Counted from the first letter of the stretch, positions 1 through 10,048 are shown. The stretch is DNA of 64,000 nucleotides from Aquimarina rhabdastrellae (GCA_947387485.1 CANDNT010000003.1:62001-126000), one strand, 5' to 3'. Notes: generated from the letters alone by a model not told the origin. Translations and numbers: made by a program.

Positions 1-2633
1 CTCGCAATAAAAATCTGCGCATCACTCTTTATCGCATTTTCTATTTTAGGATTTTCTAAAACCTTTTCTGCGTACACTACAGTTTCTTTATATTTAAATA
101 ACTGGTAATATGACTTCATTAAATTAGATTGTGCAAAAATGATATTTTGAGGAAAATCTGCTACTTTTTCTAAACGTTCTAATACTGGAATTGCTTTTTC
201 ATAAGCTCGCTTCTCTAACAGCACTTGAGATAACCTTGCTAGTGCTTGTTCTGTAAACTCATTACGTTCTTCTTGTAACACATATTCATAATGTGGTATA
301 GTTGCTTCTTTATCTCCTTGTATATAATAAATCTGTGCTAAATAAAAATGACTTTTTAACGCATGTAATCCTTTCGGGAATTCTTCAAGGTATTTAGTAA
401 ATCCATTGATCGCTGCATCATAATTGTTATCGTGGAATTGCTTTTCTGCAGCTTCATATCTTGTATTGTCTAAATCTGCATCTGTAACCTCAACAAAATC
501 CAATCCTTTTACCCAATTAGTATACTCGTCTATTCTACCTAAATCCACATAAATCAATCGTGCTGTATTTACTGCTTGTATCGCTTCTTCTGTTCCGGGA
601 TATTCGGCTACTACTTTTTTAAATTTCGCTAAAGCTTTATTCCCCTCGTCTCCATTGTAATAGATCAATCCTTCTTTTAATAAGGTTTTAGGTACATAAG
701 AACTTCTAGGTAATTCTGTTATCAATTGATCATAAGTAGCAATTCCTTTTTCGGTTTGATCTTCTGCTATATATACATTTCCTAATGCGTATAAAGCATC
801 GTCTCTATAAGTAGATCGTGGATAGTTTTTTAAAAAGGCATTAAGGTCTTCTATCTTTCTATCGTTTTTATTTACAAAACCATAACTAATTGCTTTTTGA
901 TAATGTGCATAATCTGCATCTGCTCCTCCTGCTTTGATGGCTTTGTTATACGTTTCCATTGCAGGCCAATATTGACTCGAAATAAAATGACTATCTCCTA
1001 ATCGTAGGTATGCATCTATTTTTCTTGTTTCGTCTATACCTCGCTTACTACTATACTTTTTAAAATGTTCTATAGCTTTATTGTACTCTTTCTTTTTAAA
1101 GTATGTATATCCTATTGCATAATCTATAGCTGCATATTCTCTAGTTTCTGTAGCTCCTGAACTATTTGCAAATTGTTTAAATCCTATTAATGCTTCATCA
1201 TATTTATTTAAAAGATATTCGCTTTCTGCTTTCCAATAAATTGCTTTTGCTGTATACTTAGAATCTCTTTGTTCTGTTAACGATTTATCAAAATAGATAA
1301 TTGCTTCAGGATAATTCCCTTCGTTATATAATTCTGTACCTCTAAAGAACGCTACTTTTTGATAGACTATTTTATCTTCAAAATTGCGGCTATTTTCTAA
1401 TAGTTCCATAGCTTCTTTATAGTTCTTTGAAGTAATATAGGAATCGATTAATAATGATTGTATCTCTTCTGTATGTTCTCCTTTTTTATATGCTTCAAGA
1501 TAGTTTGTTAATACTGTAGGTACGCTTTCATACGAGTTCCCTACTTCATAACTAAGTTTTGCATAATTATAAGCTGCATCATCTTTGATCTGCATATCAA
1601 AATCCATTTCTGATGCATTGCGAAAGGCATTTAATGCTTGCTGTTTTTGGTCAGATTTTAAATAAGATTCGGCTAAATGATAATAAGCATTTTGAGCAAT
1701 ACTATTCTTTCCATCAATAATTTTATTGAATTCTGAAATAGCACTTAAATAGTCTCCTTGTTTATAATATGCGTACCCTAATTGATAATAATCTGTATTA
1801 TTCCACTTTCCTTTAAATCCTTTGTATTCTTTTAAATATGGTATTGCTTTGTCATATTCTCCTAAATTAAAATAACTCTCTCCTATGATTTTATTTAATT
1901 CTGATTTTTCATTAGCTTTTTTTGTATTGGGTAACTGGCGTAATCCTTCTGTGATTGCTTCTTGAAAATTTCCAGATTTAAAATTCATATCACTCTGGAA
2001 ATATGATAAATTTTTATTGTATTGTTCTAGATCTTTTACTTCATCAAATAATTTATTGGCCTTTTCATAATTATCTCCTTCATAAGCAATGAATCCTAAA
2101 TAATATTTAGCTTGTGCTCCATAAGTTTCACTTTCTTGTACTAATCCCAAAAACTTTTCGGCTTCGTTAAATCGTTGTGCCTTAAAGTTTGCATATCCAT
2201 TATTGAAATTAAACTTTTCTTTATCTGCATTGCTCATATTGCTTTGATCTACTCGATCATACCATTTACGGGCATAGGCATAGTTTCCGTTTTCGAAATA
2301 ATAATTTGCTACATCTATAAAAGCAGAGTTACGCTTGATACTTGTAGGGTATTTTTCTACAAAGTCTTCGATTAACACATCTGCTTCTTTCTGATTAAGC
2401 CAGATAGCACAATTAGCGATATAATAGGTACAGTCTGAAGCCACTTCTTCATCCTTTGTATGCTCTTTTACTTTATCAAAAAGTGTTTGTGCTGCTAAGA
2501 ATTGTTTGTTATTATACAACTCAATCGCCTGCTTATATTGCACTTGATCATGAGTATAGATTGCCGATTGTTGCGCATAGACAGAGGTACATAGTCCTAC
2601 TGCAACAAGCATCGTAGTGATGTGTTTATTCAT
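1..2633 (-). CDS. Large secreted TPR-repeat protein (3' end outside window)
   Basis: Reading from the ATG at 2633 leftwards the frame stays open to base 1, giving at least 877 residues. The first 21 residues (MNKHITTMLVAVGLCTSVYAQ) look like a signal peptide, so the protein is probably periplasmic or outer-membrane attached. The rest is a long run of degenerate tetratricopeptide repeats with the usual small-residue and Tyr/Ala pattern (for example YYQLGYAYYKQGDYLSAI). TPR solenoids serve as protein-protein scaffolds; no catalytic domain is visible. The C-terminus is missing because the gene leaves the window. It is divergent from ftsE across a 237-base gap. Similar TPR proteins of about 1000 residues are common in Flavobacteriaceae; the partner is unknown. 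Confidence 0.85.
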   Translation of the reverse strand, partial: MNKHITTMLVAVGLCTSVYAQQSAIYTHDQVQYKQAIELYNNKQFLAAQTLFDKVKEHTKDEEVASDCTYYIANCAIWLNQKEADVLIEDFVEKYPTSIKRNSAFIDVANYYFENGNYAYARKWYDRVDQSNMSNADKEKFNFNNGYANFKAQRFNEAEKFLGLVQESETYGAQAKYYLGFIAYEGDNYEKANKLFDEVKDLEQYNKNLSYFQSDMNFKSGNFQEAITEGLRQLPNTKKANEKSELNKIIGESYFNLGEYDKAIPYLKEYKGFKGKWNNTDYYQLGYAYYKQGDYLSAISEFNKIIDGKNSIAQNAYYHLAESYLKSDQKQQALNAFRNASEMDFDMQIKDDAAYNYAKLSYEVGNSYESVPTVLTNYLEAYKKGEHTEEIQSLLIDSYITSKNYKEAMELLENSRNFEDKIVYQKVAFFRGTELYNEGNYPEAIIYFDKSLTEQRDSKYTAKAIYWKAESEYLLNKYDEALIGFKQFANSSGATETREYAAIDYAIGYTYFKKKEYNKAIEHFKKYSSKRGIDETRKIDAYLRLGDSHFISSQYWPAMETYNKAIKAGGADADYAHYQKAISYGFVNKNDRKIEDLNAFLKNYPRSTYRDDALYALGNVYIAEDQTEKGIATYDQLITELPRSSYVPKTLLKEGLIYYNGDEGNKALAKFKKVVAEYPGTEEAIQAVNTARLIYVDLGRIDEYTNWVKGLDFVEVTDADLDNTRYEAAEKQFHDNNYDAAINGFTKYLEEFPKGLHALKSHFYLAQIYYIQGDKEATIPHYEYVLQEERNEFTEQALARLSQVLLEKRAYEKAIPVLERLEKVADFPQNIIFAQSNLMKSYYQLFKYKETVVYAEKVLENPKIENAIKSDAQIFIA

Positions 2634-2870
2634 TTAATTCAGATTAATATCAAAAAAGTAGTAGTATCTTATTCCGTTATATTACAAATTTAACTTCAAA
2701 ATAAATGAATCTCTTTTTAATAACGAATTATTTTATGGTTAATTACATGCTTTATTTTCATCATTACTGTTTTTAACTCTTTTTTAATTTTTTTGTCATT
2801 TTTTTCCTCCTATAAATCTCAATTCTCCTTAAACTTTTTACTTTTACAGTACGTTAATATCTGATTATAT

Positions 2871-3551
2871 ATGTCGACTATACTAAGTTTAAAAAACGCT
2901 GCTATTTATCAAAGAGAAAATCTTATCCTTTCTAATGTCAATATCACAGTTGATAAAGGTGATTTTGTGTACCTTATTGGTAAAACTGGTACTGGTAAAA
3001 GTAGTTTTATGAAAACTTTATATGGTGATATTCCTTTAGTCGAAGGTGAAGGTAGCATTGTTGATTTTGATTTGCCGACCTTAAAAGAAAGTCAGATTCC
3101 CTTTTTACGTAGAAAGTTAGGTGTCGTTTTTCAAGATTTTAAATTACTTAACGATCGTACCGTTAAGGGTAATCTTATGTTTGTCTTAAAAGCTACAGGC
3201 TGGAAAGATAAAAAGGCAATGGATAGAAAGATTGATGATGTTCTAGATAAGGTAGGTATGAAAAACAAAGGAAATGAGTTTCCTTATCAATTATCTGGAG
3301 GAGAGCAACAACGTATCGCTATTGCTAGAGCTTTATTAAATGACCCTGAATTAATTCTTGCCGATGAGCCTACAGGGAATTTGGATCCTCAAACATCTGT
3401 CGAAGTTATGGAAGTTTTACAGGAGATTAATAAAAATGGTAGAACTATTCTTATGGCTACTCATGATTATGCCTTGATTCTTAAATATCCTTCTAAAACT
3501 TTAAAATGTGAGGGTAGTAAAGTCTTTGAAGTAGTACAACGTAAAGGGTAA
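2871..3551 (+). CDS. ftsE: Cell-division ATP-binding protein FtsE
   Basis: A 226-residue ABC ATPase. Walker A is GKTGTGKSS (about residues 37-45), the ABC signature is [14 protein letters not shown] (about 142-155) and Walker B is [12 protein letters not shown]. The short length, the lone ATPase domain and the family pattern fit FtsE, which with the membrane protein FtsX couples ATP hydrolysis to septal peptidoglycan remodelling at the inner face of the membrane. ftsX is not beside it; in Bacteroidota the two genes are often separated. Its stop lies 2 bases from the end of a convergent glycosyltransferase gene. A LolD-like exporter ATPase would be the main alternative, but the lack of a partner permease here does not decide this. 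Confidence 0.88.
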   Translation: MSTILSLKNAAIYQRENLILSNVNITVDKGDFVYLIGKTGTGKSSFMKTLYGDIPLVEGEGSIVDFDLPTLKESQIPFLRRKLGVVFQDFKLLNDRTVKGNLMFVLKATGWKDKKAMDRKIDDVLDKVGMKNKGNEFPYQLSGGEQQRIAIARALLNDPELILADEPTGNLDPQTSVEVMEVLQEINKNGRTILMATHDYALILKYPSKTLKCEGSKVFEVVQRKG

Positions 3552-3553
3552 GA

Positions 3554-4675
3554 TTACTTTTTATTTTCTGCTAAAATTGCAGCTATTTTTTGTGCATTCT
3601 TTTTGACATCATATAATTCTGGAAGTATAGCTTTTCTTAATTTACTTTCTTGATATGACGTATCTTTTAATTTTGCTATAGTTGCAAGAAAAGCTTCTTT
3701 TGTCGAGGCTAGTTCGCATAATGAAAGTACTTTAGGTTCATCTGTAATATTTTCATTAATAATACAAAACCTACTCTTATACAATGCATTAATCAATTTA
3801 AGTTTGGTTCCTGAACGCTGAAAAGAATACAACACATTGATATGTGCACCTTCCAATAACTCATCGAGATGAGTATCATTCTTTATCTGCACATAACTTA
3901 TGTTTACTGTATTTCTTATCTTATTATCTATACATTGTTGTCTCGTGCCACTTGCTATTACAAAAGGGTATTTGTTTTTCTTGAATATTTCAATCAAAAA
4001 TTCCACCGCTCTAATATTATCACTTATAGACAAATCGCCATGGTACAACGCATATTTTCCTTTATCTGATAATTCTTTTACTTCTCCTCCTCCATGAAAA
4101 ACAGGAATATCTATGGCATTTTTATAAGCTTTATTAAAGTATTCATATTCATAATGAGATAGACTTAATACGTTTGTAACATTGTGCAAGTTTTGCTCAT
4201 ATTTTTTAAACCTCAACGCTTCTAGATAATGTATTCCTTTCCATAAAATATTTTTAGAGCTTCTTGCCAATCCTTTACTGTAGTCGTGCTCTATATTATG
4301 TGCTCGTACTAGAAGTGTTCTATCTAATACATCTTTATGTTTAAGTAGTTGTGTTGTATGCAATCCTTCAAAGAGAATAGGATGATTATCCTCTAGAATT
4401 CGCTGTACCATTTTTTTATGATATCGTATTTTTACTCTATACGGAATGGTACTTAATAACTGTATTAATGCTGTTCTTTTAGGATAAAAATATACATTAT
4501 CGCACAATTGTTTTAACTGTTCTGGAACCACTTTATCTTCTGTAAAACAATGCAAGTTTATACGTATCCCTATAGCATGTAATGCTTCTATTTTATAAAA
4601 CACATCTATTGCACCTCCATAATTAGCGGGATATGGATTATCAAAACTTATAATATGTAGTTGTTTTTCTTTCAA
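3554..4675 (-). CDS. Glycosyltransferase, GT4/GT-B-like
   Basis: A 373-residue soluble protein. The N-terminus (IISFDNPYPANYGGAIDVFYKIEAL) has the glycine-rich loop that opens GT-B glycosyltransferases of family 4, and the second half contains a GD.S..DN...EFLI segment and an SGTKLKLINALYKSRFCI segment, which matches the nucleotide-sugar binding Rossmann half. It would transfer a sugar from an activated donor to a growing glycan on the cytoplasmic face. It opens the glycan locus and is convergent with ftsE. Donor and acceptor cannot be read from sequence. Confidence 0.75.
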   Translation of the reverse strand: MKEKQLHIISFDNPYPANYGGAIDVFYKIEALHAIGIRINLHCFTEDKVVPEQLKQLCDNVYFYPKRTALIQLLSTIPYRVKIRYHKKMVQRILEDNHPILFEGLHTTQLLKHKDVLDRTLLVRAHNIEHDYSKGLARSSKNILWKGIHYLEALRFKKYEQNLHNVTNVLSLSHYEYEYFNKAYKNAIDIPVFHGGGEVKELSDKGKYALYHGDLSISDNIRAVEFLIEIFKKNKYPFVIASGTRQQCIDNKIRNTVNISYVQIKNDTHLDELLEGAHINVLYSFQRSGTKLKLINALYKSRFCIINENITDEPKVLSLCELASTKEAFLATIAKLKDTSYQESKLRKAILPELYDVKKNAQKIAAILAENKK

Positions 4676-4783
4676 CTTATAAACTTGGGGTTACAAAAAT
4701 AGTATTATTCATTTGTCATACTATTATATCTTAATATTTGTTAGTATTATTGTTAAACTATAGAAAATTAAGCCTTGTTTTAA

Positions 4784-5749
4784 ATGAGTTCTAGTTCTCC
4801 ACATCCTCTTTCTCTCGAACCTACGCCGCTATTTTCTATCATCATTCCATTATATAACAAAGCTTCTTATATAAAAAACACCTTAGATTCTGTCCTGGCA
4901 CAAACAGTATCTGATTACGAAATTATTATCATTGATGATGGTTCTACAGATCAAAGTGCTACTATCGCAAAAGCAGTTTCAGATACAAGAATAACGTATA
5001 CTTATCAAGAAAATCAAGGGGTTTCTGCTGCTAGAAATCACGGAATACAGCTTGCTCGTGGAACTTATATTACTTTTATCGATGCCGATGATTATTGGTA
5101 TCCTTTTTTTTTGGAAGAAATTCTAAATTCAATTCAGAAATTCCCTGAAGCTTCTGTTTTTTCTATGGCTATCGAACGTAAATTCAAACAGCATACCTAT
5201 CCAGAGGTATATGCTGTACCTCATATCAATCCAGTATGTATTGATTATTTTGAAGGTAGTCAATCTATGTCATTACTTACAACCTCTAGCACAGTTATAA
5301 AAGCCACTGTTTTTGAACATATAGGCTATTTTGATACGCAACTTAAAGCTACAGAAGATATTGATTTATGGATTCGCATAGGTTTACACTATCTTGTTGT
5401 TTTTAATTCTCGCATAGGTGTACGATATATCGATGTTCCTAAGAGTTTATCTAATCTTAGATTATCAACAACGTATAAGAGTTCATATGATGCTTTTAGT
5501 ACCTACGAAGCGAAACGTCCATATCTTAAACGTTTTTTGGATCAAAATAGATTCGCTCTCGCTCTCGAAAGTAAACTCACTAATAATAACGAACGTTATT
5601 CTTTTTATAAAAAATCACTTTCGATACAATCTCTTAATTGGAAACAAAAATTAATTCTAAAGTGTCCTGCTTTTTTCTTAAAAATATTACTCTCACTAAA
5701 ACAATGGCTAGCTTCCAAAGGATTAAGAACTTATATCTTTAAAGGATAA
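4784..5749 (+). CDS. Glycosyltransferase family 2
   Basis: A 321-residue GT-A glycosyltransferase. The N-terminus FSIIIPLYNKASYIKNTLDS, the nucleotide-binding IIIIDDGSTD, the conserved NQGVSAARNHGI and the metal-binding FIDADDYW (DxD motif) are all present in the standard GT2 order within the first 110 residues. The C-terminal half is basic and has no clear membrane segment. It is divergent from the gene on its left, and its 3' end overlaps the end of the fdtA-like gene on the opposite strand by 27 bases. Likely role: adding one sugar in the surface polysaccharide made by this locus. Confidence 0.85.
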   Translation: MSSSSPHPLSLEPTPLFSIIIPLYNKASYIKNTLDSVLAQTVSDYEIIIIDDGSTDQSATIAKAVSDTRITYTYQENQGVSAARNHGIQLARGTYITFIDADDYWYPFFLEEILNSIQKFPEASVFSMAIERKFKQHTYPEVYAVPHINPVCIDYFEGSQSMSLLTTSSTVIKATVFEHIGYFDTQLKATEDIDLWIRIGLHYLVVFNSRIGVRYIDVPKSLSNLRLSTTYKSSYDAFSTYEAKRPYLKRFLDQNRFALALESKLTNNNERYSFYKKSLSIQSLNWKQKLILKCPAFFLKILLSLKQWLASKGLRTYIFKG

Positions 5750-6148
5750 AAATCGATCATATTCTCTGATATAATCCTCTTCTTCAAAAACATCTGAAGC
5801 TAAGACTAAACATACTGATCCTGCAGAAAAGTTTTCTAACTCTCTCCAGATTCCTTTGGTTATATATAATCCTTTATCTGGTCGATTTAATGTTATTGTT
5901 TGTTTTTGTTCGCCATCATCTATAATCACATCAAAACTTCCGCTTAATGCCACTAATAATTCGTATTGTTCTATATGAGCATGTCCACCTCTCTTTGCTC
6001 CACTAGGAACATCATATAGATAATAGACTCTTTTGGCTTCAAAAAAATTGGTATCTTTTTCTATTACCGATAAATTACCTCTTGGATCTTCGATTTTCGG
6101 AATAGTTATAAGCTTACATTCTTGTATTGTTGTTTGCACTGTAATCAC
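5723..6148 (-). CDS. fdtA: WxcM/FdtA-like sugar 3,4-ketoisomerase (cupin)
   Basis: A 141-residue single-domain cupin. The sequence RGGHAHIEQYELLVALSGS holds the conserved histidines and Gln/Glu of the FdtA/QdtA/WxcM family, preceded by EDPRGNLSVIE, which is also typical. These enzymes convert dTDP-4-keto-6-deoxyglucose into the 3-keto isomer, the substrate for a PLP aminotransferase making a 3-amino-3,6-dideoxyhexose. Such an aminotransferase lies in the same strand-set at 8893. The start overlaps the end of the upstream glycosyltransferase by 35 bases, which indicates translational coupling. Whether the product has galacto (Fuc3N) or gluco (Qui3N) configuration is not settled by what I can see; the symbol is used in the family sense. 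Confidence 0.8.
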   Translation of the reverse strand: MITVQTTIQECKLITIPKIEDPRGNLSVIEKDTNFFEAKRVYYLYDVPSGAKRGGHAHIEQYELLVALSGSFDVIIDDGEQKQTITLNRPDKGLYITKGIWRELENFSAGSVCLVLASDVFEEEDYIREYDRFLSFKDISS

Positions 6149-6983
6149 TTGGGGTGTGTTTTAATTCTTTATACTTCGTTATTGCTGCTATCCCTACTTT
6201 CCATTTTGTATAACTTTCTCCCATCCCAATATATTGCTTTCTTATCAAATAAACTATATATTTTAGAAGCCATATGTATACTTTATTCTTATATAATTGA
6301 TAATACATTGCTGTTCTAGCATAAATTAACCGATCAGAATCTACTTCGTCACTAGAAGAAAAAGGCTCGTGAACAACAATATTTGCTGGATAAAAATAGC
6401 TCTGTAGTCCTCTGTATGCTACTTCTTTTAAGAATAAATAATTTTCGCCATCAGAAAAAATTGCTCCTAACCCAAAATGTTCTTCAAACTCAATCCCTTC
6501 TTTCTTAATATCTTCTAGTTTTATAGTGATCTCTGGAGATAGCACATTCGTTCTTATATGTGTATTAAACTTTTGTGCTTTTTTAGGATACTTCCAATAA
6601 GGTTTACCTGTTGTTGTTAACGTTTGAAAACTAACTACTGTTGCTTCAGGATTTAAATTGTGAGCTGTTATGATATGCTTTTCAAACCCTTTAATTAATG
6701 CTATATCATCATCAAGAAGTAAACACAATGGTTTTGTTGCTTGTTGTATAGCTAGGTTTCTACTTTTTGACAATCCTTTTTCAAAGGAGTTAATTATGAT
6801 GACATTATCCAGGTTTGATTTAATAATATGCTTTGGAGTTGTTTGATTCACAACTATAATTTGATAATCTGCTATAGATACTTGACAAAACATCAACTTT
6901 AAAAAATCTAACGAATTTCTATGAGTAGTAGCGATCAATAATTGAAGATCTTCCTTTGTATATTTTTTGGTTTTATTACTCAT
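6114..6983 (-). CDS. Glycosyltransferase family 2-like
   Basis: A 289-residue GT-A type protein. It shows an N-terminal LQLLIATTHRNSLDFL strand-helix, a QIIVVNQTT strand, the FEKGLSKSRNLAI motif equivalent to the GT2 donor-binding helix, and LLLDDDIAL as the metal-binding acidic motif. The family resembles WsaD/WcaA-like rhamnosyl or related transferases, but the sugar is not known. It overlaps both neighbours (35 bases with the ketoisomerase downstream and 8 bases with the acyltransferase upstream), so it is part of one minus-strand operon running from about 10.0 kb to 5.7 kb. Confidence 0.8.
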   Translation of the reverse strand: MSNKTKKYTKEDLQLLIATTHRNSLDFLKLMFCQVSIADYQIIVVNQTTPKHIIKSNLDNVIIINSFEKGLSKSRNLAIQQATKPLCLLLDDDIALIKGFEKHIITAHNLNPEATVVSFQTLTTTGKPYWKYPKKAQKFNTHIRTNVLSPEITIKLEDIKKEGIEFEEHFGLGAIFSDGENYLFLKEVAYRGLQSYFYPANIVVHEPFSSSDEVDSDRLIYARTAMYYQLYKNKVYIWLLKYIVYLIRKQYIGMGESYTKWKVGIAAITKYKELKHTPSDYSANNNTRM

Positions 6984-7551
6984 TAAAATACTTCAATTCG
7001 CTAATAATTTTCATAGGATTCCCTCCTACTGTAGTATTCTTTGGTACATCTTTGGTCACCACAGTATTACTACCTATCACACTATTTTCTCCTATAGTTA
7101 CTCCTTTAAGAATAGTTACATTATTACCAATAAACACATTTTTTTTGATCAAAACATTTCCAATATTTCCTGATGTATTTAATCTATCATAAGTATTTAT
7201 CTCATGAAAATCACTATCATATATATGACAATTATAACCTATTAATGTATTTGATTCTATAGTTATTTCTCCTCCTGCACTTATGATACTGCAGTTATTA
7301 TTGATATGTACGTTATCTTTAATAGTAATTGTAGCTTCTGGTGTTCTTGCTTCTATATATCCATATCCATTATAATAGTATGGAGAACGTATTACTCCTA
7401 TATGAGTTTCTTTTCCTATTATAATCTTTCCTTCTCCATTAAGTACTATTGGTTGGTGTATATTAAAATTTCCTTCTATATATTTTGCTGAGGATAGCAT
7501 TTTATACTTCCATATACGTAGTTTAACCCATAAAAATGATTTTATCCCCAT
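6976..7551 (-). CDS. Left-handed beta-helix (hexapeptide) acyltransferase
   Basis: A 191-residue protein built largely of hexapeptide repeats ([LIV]-G-x4), such as IGENSVIGSNTVVTKDVP and VLIKKNVFIGNNVTILKGVTIG, ending in the usual PKNTTVGGNPMKII. This is the trimeric LbH fold of sugar O- or N-acetyltransferases. In FdtABC and QdtABC pathways an enzyme of this fold N-acetylates the 3-amino group after transamination, so that role is attractive here, but an O-acetyltransferase acting on the finished glycan is equally possible. It overlaps the next gene by 8 bases. Confidence 0.8.
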   Translation of the reverse strand: MGIKSFLWVKLRIWKYKMLSSAKYIEGNFNIHQPIVLNGEGKIIIGKETHIGVIRSPYYYNGYGYIEARTPEATITIKDNVHINNNCSIISAGGEITIESNTLIGYNCHIYDSDFHEINTYDRLNTSGNIGNVLIKKNVFIGNNVTILKGVTIGENSVIGSNTVVTKDVPKNTTVGGNPMKIISELKYFNE

Positions 7552-7590
7552 TAGTCTAATTTATATAACAAATATATCTATAATGTAGTG

Positions 7591-8886
7591 TTAAATGGCT
7601 CTATCTGGTCCAAAAAAGGATTTTCTAAATACGATTATTAAGATGATTAACAACAACATATAATCTAAGGCATGTGCTATTGTCGCTCCTATATAGCCGT
7701 ATTCGTCTATAAAATAAATACTCATAAAATAGAGAAAACTCAAAGAGATTATTTCGATTATAACATAATGCCAAAACATTTTCTTTGCAATAAACTGATA
7801 TGCAATCACTAAAGATGCTACCTTAAAAAAATCTCCTATCAACTGCCACATAAACAGTGGTTCGACCGCTGCAAAGGATGTTGATAAAAACCATTTAATG
7901 ATATATGTTCTCAAGAGATATACAACCACTAGTCCTAAACCAAATAATGGTAAAATTGTTTTATAAAAATTTAGTACTTCTTCTTTAAAGAAACGACTCC
8001 TTTTTATTCCTGATAATTTAGGTAATAGATAAACGCCCAGTAAAGTATTTATAAACAATAAATATTGTCCACTAATACGCTGCATAGCTTCCCAATGTCC
8101 TGCACTATCAATTCCTTGGGTAAGGCTTATATAATTTCTAATTTTTATCATTATTGCAGGCAATGCTATTGCAGAGATTAAAGCCATAATTGCATAGACT
8201 CCAAAGCGTTTCATATAAGTTTTGGAAACTTGCTCGACTTTAATAAGCTTAGAAAAATTTCGCTGATTTAATATGATAACAAAAGTGATTAAAAAAGCGA
8301 TTGCAGGATTGACTACTATTGCTATAAAAGCTCCTTCTAATTTAAATTGCCATATTAAAAATACAGTAATTATCAATCCAAGAATACTTCCTACTATATT
8401 TATTATGATATAGGTTTTATATTTTGAGTATCCATTTATAATTGCCAGACAAAGCATATTTAAAGCATAAAGAGGAAGCGCGATTGCCATTGCTTTAAAG
8501 ACATATGCAAAATGATATGTTATTCCAAAAATATAGGTATTCCAGAAATCTGCCCCATAGTATAATCCCACCGCCATAAGCATAGTTGCGGTAACTCCCA
8601 GGTAATAGGTCGTTGATAATATCTTGGATATTTCGGCTTTGTTGTCTCTGTATTCTGCTATGTAGCGAACAACCGCATTATAGATTCCTAATGTACTTAT
8701 GGATTGTATTGAGGTTAAAAAGTTACGAATATTGCCTATTAAAGCCATTCCTTCGGCTCCTAAGAACAATGCTATAATTTTTGAACTGGTAATTCCTGCT
8801 ATTAATTGAACTATGACACCTACAGCATTCCATGAGGTTACTTTTAATAATACATTTTTGCGGAATTTGTCAGATATCCAGCTCAT
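7591..8886 (-). CDS. Wzx-type lipid-linked oligosaccharide flippase
   Basis: A 431-residue integral membrane protein with about 12 hydrophobic segments spread over its whole length. The N-terminal half (LKVTSWNAVGVIVQLIAGITSSKIIALFLGAEGMALIGN, given here in pieces only as pattern) has the MATE/MOP-flippase layout of O-antigen translocases, closest in feel to the WzxE branch. It would flip an undecaprenyl-linked repeat unit from the cytoplasmic to the periplasmic leaflet. It lies 6 bases downstream of the aminotransferase gene, the same aminotransferase-flippase order as wecE-wzxE in the enterobacterial common antigen cluster. Confidence 0.85.
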   Translation of the reverse strand: MSWISDKFRKNVLLKVTSWNAVGVIVQLIAGITSSKIIALFLGAEGMALIGNIRNFLTSIQSISTLGIYNAVVRYIAEYRDNKAEISKILSTTYYLGVTATMLMAVGLYYGADFWNTYIFGITYHFAYVFKAMAIALPLYALNMLCLAIINGYSKYKTYIIINIVGSILGLIITVFLIWQFKLEGAFIAIVVNPAIAFLITFVIILNQRNFSKLIKVEQVSKTYMKRFGVYAIMALISAIALPAIMIKIRNYISLTQGIDSAGHWEAMQRISGQYLLFINTLLGVYLLPKLSGIKRSRFFKEEVLNFYKTILPLFGLGLVVVYLLRTYIIKWFLSTSFAAVEPLFMWQLIGDFFKVASLVIAYQFIAKKMFWHYVIIEIISLSFLYFMSIYFIDEYGYIGATIAHALDYMLLLIILIIVFRKSFFGPDRAI

Positions 8887-8892
8887 TAAATT

Positions 8893-10014
8893 CTAATAGG
8901 CATTAAGTACTTCTATAACTCTTTCGATTTCGTTGATTGTCATTTCTGGATAAAGAGGAATACTTATAACCTCGCTATGTATCTTTTCGGTTATAGGTAA
9001 TTCTAAATCCTTAAATTCAATTAATGCTTTTTGATGATGAGGGGGTATAGGGTAATGTATTAAATATCCTATTTCTTCTTGGTCAAGATACAAACAAAAT
9101 TCGTCTCGATTTGTAATTTGTATAACAAATACATGAAAAATGTGATTTTCCCATGACTTTACATGTGGTTTCTTTATTTTTTCATTCTCGATTTTATTAA
9201 AATACTGTTTTGCTATAGCTCTACGCCTATCATTATTTTTATCTAAATCTTTCAGTTTTTCTAAAAGAAAATATGCTTGCACTTCATCTAATCGAGAATT
9301 CACACCTATGATATCATTTACATATTTTGAGGTTGATCCATAATTTGCCATTGATCTTATAATAGCGGCTAAGGCACTATCATTTGTTGTTACAGCGCCA
9401 CCATCTCCCAGTGCTCCAAGATTTTTGGTTGGATAAAAGCTAAAGCCTACTGCATCACACAAACTTCCTGCGCGAGCTCCACTTGTCGTCATCGCTCCAT
9501 GTGCTTGTGCTGCATCTGCAATAACAAGTAATCCTCGCTTTTTTGCTATGGCACTAATAGCCTCCATATCGGCTAGTTGTCCATACAAGTGTGTAGGTAG
9601 AATTACTTTAGTATGTGTAGAACATTGTGCTTCTATCCTTTGTGGATCTAAATTAAAACTAGCTGCATCTGGTTCTACCAAAACTGGAGTCAAATTAGCC
9701 TGTTTTACTGCTAGAATAGTTGCTATATACGTATTTGCCGCAACAATAACTTCGTCTCCTTCTTTGATGCGTCCTAGTGCTACATAAGCTTTCAAGATTA
9801 AAGTTAATGCGTCTAATCCATTACCTACTCCAATACAATAACTGGTTCCACAATAGTTTGCAAAGGCTTTTTCAAACGCTGTAACAGCACTTCCTTTAAT
9901 GTACCAACCAGAATCCAAAAAACGTTCAAAAGACTTTTTAAACATCTCTTTATATGGTGCGTTGACTCTTTTTAAATCTAAGAATGGAACTTTTACTTTA
10001 TTCTTATGTTGCAT
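8893..10014 (-). CDS. fdtB: DegT/DnrJ/EryC1-family sugar aminotransferase (FdtB-like)
   Basis: A 373-residue PLP-dependent aminotransferase. The motif SFYPTKNLGALGDGGAV carries the Schiff-base lysine typical of the 3-keto-sugar aminotransferases FdtB and QdtB; VIADAAQAHGA supplies the cofactor-binding aspartate region, and GVNSRLDEVQAYFLLEKL is the conserved dimer segment. With the WxcM/FdtA-like isomerase in the same operon it would make a dTDP-3-amino-3,6-dideoxyhexose. It is the first gene of the minus-strand sugar operon. The dTDP-glucose supply genes (rmlA, rmlB) are not in this window. Symbol used in the family sense. Confidence 0.82.
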   Translation of the reverse strand: MQHKNKVKVPFLDLKRVNAPYKEMFKKSFERFLDSGWYIKGSAVTAFEKAFANYCGTSYCIGVGNGLDALTLILKAYVALGRIKEGDEVIVAANTYIATILAVKQANLTPVLVEPDAASFNLDPQRIEAQCSTHTKVILPTHLYGQLADMEAISAIAKKRGLLVIADAAQAHGAMTTSGARAGSLCDAVGFSFYPTKNLGALGDGGAVTTNDSALAAIIRSMANYGSTSKYVNDIIGVNSRLDEVQAYFLLEKLKDLDKNNDRRRAIAKQYFNKIENEKIKKPHVKSWENHIFHVFVIQITNRDEFCLYLDQEEIGYLIHYPIPPHHQKALIEFKDLELPITEKIHSEVISIPLYPEMTINEIERVIEVLNAY

Positions 10015-10048
10015 ATATAGCCTAAACTTATTTTGTGTGCTTTTAGTA

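Noticed and set aside
2175..2375. Plus-strand 66-codon frame inside the first TPR gene
   Set aside because: Antisense shadow of the TPR coding region, which is open over the full 2.6 kb.
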